Below, one piece after another: positions 55,156-64,000 of a stretch of 64,000 bases of DNA. A model generated the notes under the pieces. The model did not search any database. It saw only the letters and a program-made list of their open reading frames with translations, and was not told the origin of the DNA. The DNA comes from Staphylococcus pragensis. GTDB taxonomy: Bacteria; Bacillota; Bacilli; Staphylococcales; Staphylococcaceae. The translations under genes and the position numbers were made by a program. Within the stretch, counting starts at the first letter, position 1, and the number at the start of each line of letters is the position of its first letter. The stretch lies in contig NZ_SRPJ01000001.1 of assembly GCF_004785665.1 (NCBI RefSeq), positions 62,001 through 126,000 of the forward strand. The letters are read 5' to 3'.

Positions 55156-55872
55156 ATGAAAATTTATAGTCAAGGAGATCAAGCAATTGTTATTGCGATA
55201 GAAAAAGATGTCTCGCAAAATGTTACAAGAGATTTAATAGCTGTGCGTCATCATTTATTAGAGAAAAATCTCCCATTTATTACTGAAATTGTTCCAACTG
55301 AATCAGATATGATGATTTGCTATGATGCTAGGGATATGATTAAACATCATCATATTACTTCACCTTTTCAATATATGAAAGATCTTGTTCATTCAATTCA
55401 TAAAGAAATAGAAGTACTTAATTTAAATGAAGTGGATAGTACCTCTCATAATATTCCAATTATTTACGGAGAAGAATTCGGCCCAGATTTAAAGGGATTG
55501 TTAAATTATTATAATATAACAGAAGAAGAATTTATTAAGTTACATTCTGGAAATCAGTATTTTGTATCGATGATGGGATATTTACCTGGATTTCCATATT
55601 TAACAGGGATGAATGAAGCATTATATGTCAATCACACGAGTGAAGAGAAAAAGTTAGTTAGAGCTGGATCGGTTATTTTAGAAGGTAAAAAGTGTGGCAT
55701 TGTAACGACAGATACATATAATGACTGGCTAGTTATAGGCTACACACCGACACATTTATTTAATCCTAATCAAGAAGATTTCAATTTATTGAAATTGGGA
55801 GATAATGTCACTTTTCAGCCTAAAAAACGTAAAGAAATAGAATTAGGAGATTTTAAACCATGTCAATCATAA
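55156..55872 (+). CDS. pxpB: PxpB (KipI-like), 5-oxoprolinase subunit B
   Basis: The 238-residue protein has the family signature GYLPGFPYLTGM near residue 139 and the C-terminal RAGSVILEGKKCGI strand (cyclophilin-like). With PxpA and PxpC it hydrolyses 5-oxoproline to glutamate using ATP; KipI is known as a kinase inhibitor in Bacillus. It overlaps pxpC by 13 bases. No pxpA is seen nearby. Confidence 0.88.
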   Translation: MKIYSQGDQAIVIAIEKDVSQNVTRDLIAVRHHLLEKNLPFITEIVPTESDMMICYDARDMIKHHHITSPFQYMKDLVHSIHKEIEVLNLNEVDSTSHNIPIIYGEEFGPDLKGLLNYYNITEEEFIKLHSGNQYFVSMMGYLPGFPYLTGMNEALYVNHTSEEKKLVRAGSVILEGKKCGIVTTDTYNDWLVIGYTPTHLFNPNQEDFNLLKLGDNVTFQPKKRKEIELGDFKPCQS

Positions 55873-56864
55873 TAGAAAGAGCAGGATTATTTAGCAGCTT
55901 TCAAGATTTTGGACGTTATGGATATGAGCATGCAGGTGTCATTCCATGTGGCGCTCTAGATACGCTAGGTCATGAAATAGCGAATCGTCTTGTCGCGAAT
56001 GATAAGAATGAAGCAACCCTCGAAATGACACACGTTATGGCGAGAATTCGCTTTACTGAACCTACTTTAATTGCACTAACAGGCAATAATTTTGAGGCGT
56101 ACACTCAAAAGATGAAGGTTAAGCCTTATAAATTATATCTAGTTGAAAAAGATGACGTTTTATCTTTTAAAGAAACGAATAAAACGTCACGTGTTTATCT
56201 TGCGGTTGGGGGCGGCTTCAAATTAGATTCATGGTTAGGTTCAACATCTACTGATTTGAAAGTCAATATTGGCGGTTATCAAGGTCGTACGCTTGAAAAT
56301 GGCGATGAAATTGAAATGAAACGTCAATATACTGAACGTCACCATAAGCTTTTTGAAAATTTAGCTGAAAAACATACGACAGATTGGGGCATCGATGGTT
56401 ACGCTTTATCATTTAATTACATTTCGGATGTCTTCCATGTCGTAGCTAATAAGGGAACAGAAGATTTTGATGAGGAAACAAAATCAAATTTTATTCACGG
56501 AGATTACAAAGTGACAAACAAATCTAATCGTGTGGGAATGTTACTTGACGGTAAAAAAATTAAGGCGTATTACGACGATATGCCAGCACATCAACCTGTA
56601 AAAAAAGGCACGATACAAGTAAAGCGTGATGGCACGCCAATTATTCTATTAAATGATCATTACACAATTGGTAGTTATCCTCAAATTGGCACAATTGCTA
56701 GCTATCATTTAACTAAATTAGCTCAAAAACCACAAGGTGCGCGTTTGAAATTTCAATTTATAGATATTGAGACAGCTGAAAAGAATGTTGTGAAATTTAG
56801 TAACTGGATGAATCAATTATTCCATGGTATCGAGTTTCGTATGCAAATGGAAATGATGAAGTAA
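55860..56864 (+). CDS. pxpC: PxpC (KipA-like), 5-oxoprolinase subunit C
   Basis: The 334-residue protein has the allophanate-hydrolase-subunit-2 pattern: SFQDFGRYGYEHAGVIPCGALD, ALTGNNFEAY, YLAVGGGF and TNKSNRVGMLLDG. It is the usual partner of PxpB and is translationally coupled to it by a 13-base overlap. The pair without pxpA either takes PxpA from another locus or acts on a different substrate. Confidence 0.88.
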   Translation: MSIIIERAGLFSSFQDFGRYGYEHAGVIPCGALDTLGHEIANRLVANDKNEATLEMTHVMARIRFTEPTLIALTGNNFEAYTQKMKVKPYKLYLVEKDDVLSFKETNKTSRVYLAVGGGFKLDSWLGSTSTDLKVNIGGYQGRTLENGDEIEMKRQYTERHHKLFENLAEKHTTDWGIDGYALSFNYISDVFHVVANKGTEDFDEETKSNFIHGDYKVTNKSNRVGMLLDGKKIKAYYDDMPAHQPVKKGTIQVKRDGTPIILLNDHYTIGSYPQIGTIASYHLTKLAQKPQGARLKFQFIDIETAEKNVVKFSNWMNQLFHGIEFRMQMEMMK

Positions 56865-59313
<2,449 letters not shown>

Positions 59314-59318
59314 CATAG

Positions 59319-59360
59319 AAAAAGCAGATTGAACTAATTAACGTTCAATCTGCTTTTTTA
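59319..59360. terminator. Terminator between ltaS and the ZIP gene
   Basis: AAAAAGCAGATTGAAC pairs perfectly with GTTCAATCTGCTTTTT around an 8-base loop; runs at both ends make it bidirectional. Confidence 0.93.
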
Positions 59361-59379
59361 TATTTTATATGATAAATGA

Positions 59380-60198
59380 TTAACCTAACGCCACATCTAA
59401 TATCATCATAATTGTAAAACCAACCATTAAACTCAATGTAGCTAAATCGGTATTATCACCCGACTGAGAGTCTGGTATAAGTTCTTCTACGACTACAAAT
59501 ATCATGGCACCTGCAGCAAAAGCCAACGCATAAGGGAGTACTGGAGTAATAAATATAATAGTTGCTGCACCTATCGTCGCAAAGATAGGCTCCACAATAG
59601 CGGAAACTTGTCCATAATTAAAGGCTTTCCAGCGAGAAGCACCAGCTGCTCTAATAGGCATGGATAAGGCTGCACCTTCTGGAATATTTTGAATACCTAT
59701 ACCTATTGCTAAACCTAAAGCACCGAAAAAGGTTGCTTTGCCATTACCAGTAGCAATCCCTCCAAATGCTACCCCGATAGATAAGCCTTCAGGGATATTA
59801 TGTAAGGTAATCGCTAAAACTAATAACGCATTTTTACTTAATGATGTTTTAACGCCTTCTCTATATTGACTATTGTCTCCGACTTTTTGATGAATGTGAG
59901 GAATGACATAATCTAGTTCACGTATAAATATACCGCCTAAAAGGAATCCAACGGCAGCTGGTAACCATGCAGGTAAGGAACTATCTTTACCGTATTCTAT
60001 AGAGGGTTGCAATAAAGACCAAAAACTTGCTGCAATCATAATACCGGCTGCGAAACCTTGCATAGACGTTAAAACTCTATGATTTACTGATTTAAATATA
60101 AACACCATAGCTGCCCCTAAAGCAGTTAATAACCAAGTAATAATACCAGCTATTAATGCTTGTAAATAGGGCGGTAAACTTTCAAAAAAGTCTATCAT
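59380..60198 (-). CDS. ZIP-family metal transporter (GufA/ZupT type)
   Basis: The 272-residue protein has eight membrane helices and the two ZIP metal-site motifs HNIPEGLSIG and IQNIPEGAAL, plus GAMIFVVVEELIPD near the end. It imports zinc or other divalent metals. AAGGAG precedes ATG 60198. It is divergent from the ABC-F gene; the 117-base gap holds TACAC-N8-GTGTA (60222-60239), which overlaps a TATAAT and may be an operator. Confidence 0.88.
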   Translation of the reverse strand: MIDFFESLPPYLQALIAGIITWLLTALGAAMVFIFKSVNHRVLTSMQGFAAGIMIAASFWSLLQPSIEYGKDSSLPAWLPAAVGFLLGGIFIRELDYVIPHIHQKVGDNSQYREGVKTSLSKNALLVLAITLHNIPEGLSIGVAFGGIATGNGKATFFGALGLAIGIGIQNIPEGAALSMPIRAAGASRWKAFNYGQVSAIVEPIFATIGAATIIFITPVLPYALAFAAGAMIFVVVEELIPDSQSGDNTDLATLSLMVGFTIMMILDVALG

Positions 60199-60315
60199 AT
60201 CTCTTGTCTCCTTGTATCATTTACACTTAAAAAGGTGTATAATATATAGAACTGAATTAAGCTTATCAAAATTATTTTGAAATTTCGATATTTCGATACA
60301 AAAGGAAGTAGAAGC

Positions 60316-62196
60316 ATGGAAGCGTATAAAATAGAGCATTTAAATAAGTCATATGCAGACAAAGTGATATTTGATGACTTGAATCTATCTATTTCTGAAC
60401 ATGAACGAATTGGATTAGTAGGGATTAACGGTACTGGGAAAAGTACGTTACTTAAAGTAATAGGCGGTTTAGATGAAGATTTTACTGCCGATATTACACA
60501 TCCTAATCAATATCGTATTCGTTATTCTTCACAGAAGCACGATTTAGATGAAGATTTAACAGTTTTTCAAGCTGTATTAAGCTCAGATACAACCACATTA
60601 CGTATTATTAAAACGTATGAAGAAGCTGTAAATGCATATACGCAACAACAAGATGAGCGTCATTTTCAAAAAATGATGGAAGCACAAGAAGCAATGGATC
60701 GACATAGCGCTTGGGATTATAATGCTGAGATTAAGACGATTCTTTCTAAATTAGGAATTAACGATACATCTAAAAAAGTAAAAGAACTTTCTGGTGGGCA
60801 GCAAAAGCGTGTTGTTTTAGCTAAAACACTTATTGAACAACCAGATTTATTATTATTAGATGAACCGACGAACCATCTAGATTTTGAATCTATCAATTGG
60901 TTAATCAATTATGTGAAGCAGTATCCACATACTGTTTTGTTTGTAACGCATGATCGTTACTTTTTAAATGAAATTGCTTCAAGAATTGTGGAACTAGATA
61001 GAGGGAAATTAAAATCATATCCTGGTAATTATGAAGATTACATTGCAATGAGAGCGGAAAATGAACTTATTGAACAAAAGCAACAAGAAAAACAAAAATC
61101 ATTGTATAAACAAGAATTAGCCTGGATGAGAGCAGGAGCTAAAGCAAGAACAACAAAACAACAAGCCCGCATCAATCGTTTTAATGATTTAGAGTCAGAA
61201 GTACAAGCTCATCATACTCAAGATAAAGGACAATTAAATCTTGCTTATTCGAGATTAGGTAAGCAAGTTTATGAACTTGAACATTTAACGAAGCAAATTA
61301 ATGATAAAACATTATTTAAAGATATTACTGAAATCATTCAAAGTGGGCAACGAATCGGAATTGTAGGACCTAATGGTGCTGGTAAAACGACATTATTGAA
61401 TATTTTAAGTGGAGAAGATGTCGACTATACAGGCACTTTGAAAATAGGTCAAACAGTTAAAGTTGCTTATTTTAAACAAACTGAAGAAACATTGGATAGA
61501 GATATCAGAATGATTGATTATTTAAGAGAAGAAAGTGAAGTTGCTAAGGAGAAGGATGGCACTTCTATTTCTGTAACGCAATTATTAGAACGATTTCTAT
61601 TCCCTAGTTCAACACATGGTAAAAAGATTTATAAGCTATCTGGTGGAGAACAAAAGCGTTTATATTTATTAAGATTATTAGTACATCAACCTAACGTTTT
61701 ATTACTTGATGAGCCTACGAATGATTTAGATACAGAGACTTTAACTATTCTCGAAGACTACATTAGTACCTTTGGCGGTTCAGTGATTACAGTAAGTCAC
61801 GATCGTTATTTCCTTAATAAAGTGGCGCAAGAATATTGGTATATTCATGACGGGAAAATGGAACGCATTATTGGGAACTTTGAAGATTATGAAGCGTATA
61901 AAAAAGAACAAGATAAGTTACAGGCACTTGAGAAACAAGCGCAACAGCCTAAGCCTAAAACGAATGTAAGAAAGAAAACAGGATTGTCTTATAAAGAAAA
62001 ACGAGAATACGAAATGTTGATGGAACGTATTGAGCAGACAGAAGTGCGCTTAGAACAAATCGACGAAGAAATGATAGAAGCAAGTGCAGATTACGCTAAA
62101 ATTAAAGAATTAAATGAAGAAAAAGAACAGCTGGAACAAACTTATGATATAGACATCACGAGATGGAGTGAACTTGAAGAAATAAAAGAGCAATAA
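60316..62196 (+). CDS. ABC-F ATPase (Uup-like)
   Basis: The 626-residue protein has two ATPase domains (about 4-250 and 310-530; Walker A GINGTGKST and GPNGAGKTT, signatures LSGGQQKR and LSGGEQKR) joined by a linker, with no membrane part, and a C-terminal coiled coil (560-626). ABC-F proteins act on ribosomes; the C-terminal coiled coil points to the Uup/YfmR branch, not a drug-resistance Vga type. ATG 60316 has AAAGGAAG seven bases upstream; a TTG at 60277 in frame has no site. Confidence 0.9.
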   Translation: MEAYKIEHLNKSYADKVIFDDLNLSISEHERIGLVGINGTGKSTLLKVIGGLDEDFTADITHPNQYRIRYSSQKHDLDEDLTVFQAVLSSDTTTLRIIKTYEEAVNAYTQQQDERHFQKMMEAQEAMDRHSAWDYNAEIKTILSKLGINDTSKKVKELSGGQQKRVVLAKTLIEQPDLLLLDEPTNHLDFESINWLINYVKQYPHTVLFVTHDRYFLNEIASRIVELDRGKLKSYPGNYEDYIAMRAENELIEQKQQEKQKSLYKQELAWMRAGAKARTTKQQARINRFNDLESEVQAHHTQDKGQLNLAYSRLGKQVYELEHLTKQINDKTLFKDITEIIQSGQRIGIVGPNGAGKTTLLNILSGEDVDYTGTLKIGQTVKVAYFKQTEETLDRDIRMIDYLREESEVAKEKDGTSISVTQLLERFLFPSSTHGKKIYKLSGGEQKRLYLLRLLVHQPNVLLLDEPTNDLDTETLTILEDYISTFGGSVITVSHDRYFLNKVAQEYWYIHDGKMERIIGNFEDYEAYKKEQDKLQALEKQAQQPKPKTNVRKKTGLSYKEKREYEMLMERIEQTEVRLEQIDEEMIEASADYAKIKELNEEKEQLEQTYDIDITRWSELEEIKEQ

Positions 62197-62209
62197 GGGG
62201 AAAATTCGT

Positions 62210-63988
62210 ATGGAAGCAACGTTATCGCATTATTTTGGGTACGAAACATTTAGACCGGGACAAAAAGAAATCATTACTAAAATAATGGATCATCATAATG
62301 TTTTGGGCGTACTGCCTACAGGTGGCGGTAAATCTATTTGTTATCAAGTACCTGGTCTAATGCTTGGGGGAACGACTATTGTTATTAGCCCATTAATTTC
62401 TTTGATGAAAGACCAAGTAGACCAATTAAAGGCGATGGGGATTAACGCAGCCTATTTAAATAGTAGTTTAAGTAAGAAACAACAAAAAGAGATTGAAACT
62501 GAATTAATGGCAGGTGACATTCAATTTTTATATGTTGCACCTGAACGTTTCGACAATGGCTATTTTTTAAACTTACTAAGCAAACTTAATATTCAATTAA
62601 TTGCTTTTGATGAAGCACACTGTATTTCTAAATGGGGGCATGATTTCCGTCCTAGTTATCAAAGTGTCATCCAGAAAGTGTTTACGCTTCCTCAAAATTT
62701 CACTATCGTGGCCTTAACAGCAACAGCTACTGCAGAAGTACAACAAGATATTATGGAGAAACTTAATATTGGTAAATATGACGAAGTGAAGACAAGCACG
62801 AAACGTCGTAATCTTATCTTCAAAGTTAATCCTACCTATCAACGCCAGAAATTTGTGATTGATTATGTACAAAAACACAAAGACCAAGCAGGTATTATTT
62901 ATTGTTCAACACGTAAACAAGTGGAAGAATTACAAGAAGCTCTAGATTCTGTAAAAGTGACGTCAGCGATTTATCATGCAGGACTAACGAATAAAGAACG
63001 TGAAGAAGCACAAAATGATTTTGTGTTTGATCGTGTAAAAGTAGTTATCGCAACTAACGCATTTGGTATGGGTATTGATAAATCTAATGTCAGATATGTT
63101 ATTCATTATAATATGCCTGGTGACATTGAATCTTACTATCAAGAAGCGGGTCGTGCAGGAAGAGATGGTTTAGAAAGTGAATGTATTTTATTGTTTAGTG
63201 AACGTGATAAAGGTTTACATGAGTATTTTATTACGGTTTCTCAAGCTGATGATGATTATAAAGATAAAATGGGCGAAAAACTCACTAAAATGATTCAGTA
63301 CACTAAAACGAAGAAATGCTTAGAAGCTACAATCGTGCATTATTTTGAACCTAATGAGAAATTAGAAGAATGCGGTCAATGTAGTAGTTGTATTCAACAA
63401 AATAAAACTTATGATATGACGCAAGAAGCTAAAATGATTATTAGTTGTGTCGCGCGTATGCGTCAACAAGAAAGTTATAGTGTGATCATCCAAGTACTGC
63501 GTGGAGAAATTACGGACTATATCAAATATAATGACTACGATAAATTAACTACACACGGCTTAATGAAAGATTATAGAACATCTGAGTTAAGTCACTTAAT
63601 TGACGAACTACGTTTTAAAGGGTTCTTAAATGAATACGATGAAATTTTAACTTGTGACGAAAGTGTTAAACAATTGCTTAACAATGATAAGAAGGTTTAT
63701 ACAACACCATTTAAGCAAAAATCAAAAGAAAAAGTATTTATTAATACAGTTGAAGGTGTAGACCGAGCGTTATATGGAGAATTAGTTGAAGTACGTCGTC
63801 AACTAAGCGAAAAATTAGATATTGCACCAGTAAGTATCTTTTCAGATTATACGCTAGAAGAATTTGCAAAGCGTAAGCCAGAATCTAAACTAGAAATGAT
63901 TGCCATTGACGGCGTAGGTAGTTATAAATTAAAACATTATTGTCCTAAGTTTTTAGAAACAATTCAATCTTACAAAACAAGTATATAA
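62210..63988 (+). CDS. recQ: RecQ DNA helicase
   Basis: The 592-residue helicase has motif I TGGGKSICYQVP, the DEAH box DEAHCISKWGHDFRP, motif VI YYQEAGRAGRDG, the RQC zinc site (Cys in CLEATIVHYF and CGQCSSC) and an HRDC domain at the C-terminus (about 510-592). It unwinds DNA during recombinational repair. AAGGGG precedes the ATG, 13 bases after the ABC-F stop, so the two genes are probably one operon. Confidence 0.95.
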   Translation: MEATLSHYFGYETFRPGQKEIITKIMDHHNVLGVLPTGGGKSICYQVPGLMLGGTTIVISPLISLMKDQVDQLKAMGINAAYLNSSLSKKQQKEIETELMAGDIQFLYVAPERFDNGYFLNLLSKLNIQLIAFDEAHCISKWGHDFRPSYQSVIQKVFTLPQNFTIVALTATATAEVQQDIMEKLNIGKYDEVKTSTKRRNLIFKVNPTYQRQKFVIDYVQKHKDQAGIIYCSTRKQVEELQEALDSVKVTSAIYHAGLTNKEREEAQNDFVFDRVKVVIATNAFGMGIDKSNVRYVIHYNMPGDIESYYQEAGRAGRDGLESECILLFSERDKGLHEYFITVSQADDDYKDKMGEKLTKMIQYTKTKKCLEATIVHYFEPNEKLEECGQCSSCIQQNKTYDMTQEAKMIISCVARMRQQESYSVIIQVLRGEITDYIKYNDYDKLTTHGLMKDYRTSELSHLIDELRFKGFLNEYDEILTCDESVKQLLNNDKKVYTTPFKQKSKEKVFINTVEGVDRALYGELVEVRRQLSEKLDIAPVSIFSDYTLEEFAKRKPESKLEMIAIDGVGSYKLKHYCPKFLETIQSYKTSI

Positions 63989-64000
63989 GTATGAAATAAG

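Overview
The window is 64 kb of low-GC Firmicute chromosome from a Staphylococcus. Protein after protein reads as a staphylococcal orthologue: GraX/GraR/GraS, VraF/VraG, Rbf, SarX, MgrA (with its Cys12), NorA and LtaS (with E255, T300 and the ALA|S cleavage site). The residue-level differences from S. aureus that I can recall suggest a coagulase-negative species; I cannot fix the species from this sequence alone. I see no prophage, insertion sequence, tRNA, rRNA or CRISPR array. This is backbone chromosome, and its novelty lies in regulatory leaders, repeats and one decayed gene.

Layout. 1-8.8 kb: the end of an unknown gene, a YkvI-type membrane protein, an esterase, an acetyltransferase, then the antimicrobial-peptide sensing and resistance locus graXRS-vraFG. 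9-10.7 kb: a DUF47/PiT phosphate transport pair whose upstream region carries OmpR-type direct repeats. 11-16 kb: a LysM-CHAP cell-wall hydrolase (divergent), a BI-1-like membrane protein, and the biofilm regulators rbf and sarX. 16-28 kb: housekeeping and unknown genes (YebC, cupin, MetE-like, DUF402, LysR plus MFS exporter, DUF456, DUF1129, acetyltransferases, a lipoprotein, LOG, UPF0178, a coiled-coil protein, uppP). 28.6-32 kb: a CydDC-like heterodimeric ABC exporter, followed by a 0.5 kb repeat-filled gap. 32.4-41 kb: mgrA, a CobW GTPase, a SLC13 transporter with a cre site, a photolyase, membrane proteins, a PPC protein, norA. 41.4-45.7 kb: YbaK and the fructose operon fruR-fruK-fruA, in which fruA carries both a nonsense codon and a frameshift. 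46-50 kb: a CBS/CorC transporter with an unusual structured translation start, an aldo-keto reductase, a CsbB-like glycosyltransferase. 50.3-52.4 kb: queCDE under a preQ1-I riboswitch. 52.5-57 kb: pabABC for folate and a pxpBC pair without pxpA. 57.4-64 kb: ltaS, a ZIP transporter, an ABC-F protein, recQ.

Themes. Many loci concern the cell envelope and its stress responses (GraRS/VraFG, LysM-CHAP, UppP, LtaS, MgrA, NorA, CsbB). Two places, upstream of the phosphate transporter and of ltaS, carry TGTWAH-N5-TGTWAH repeats of the kind bound by WalR (PhoP boxes are similar). The most interesting sequence-level observations are: (1) the doubly broken fruA behind an intact promoter with four 10-bp-phased TTTTGA repeats and a cre box; (2) a 6-bp GAAA-tetraloop hairpin sitting between a strong Shine-Dalgarno and a TTG start at 46087, which would restore ideal spacing only if folded; (3) two structured repeat elements, at 27.2-27.4 kb and 31.98-32.16 kb.
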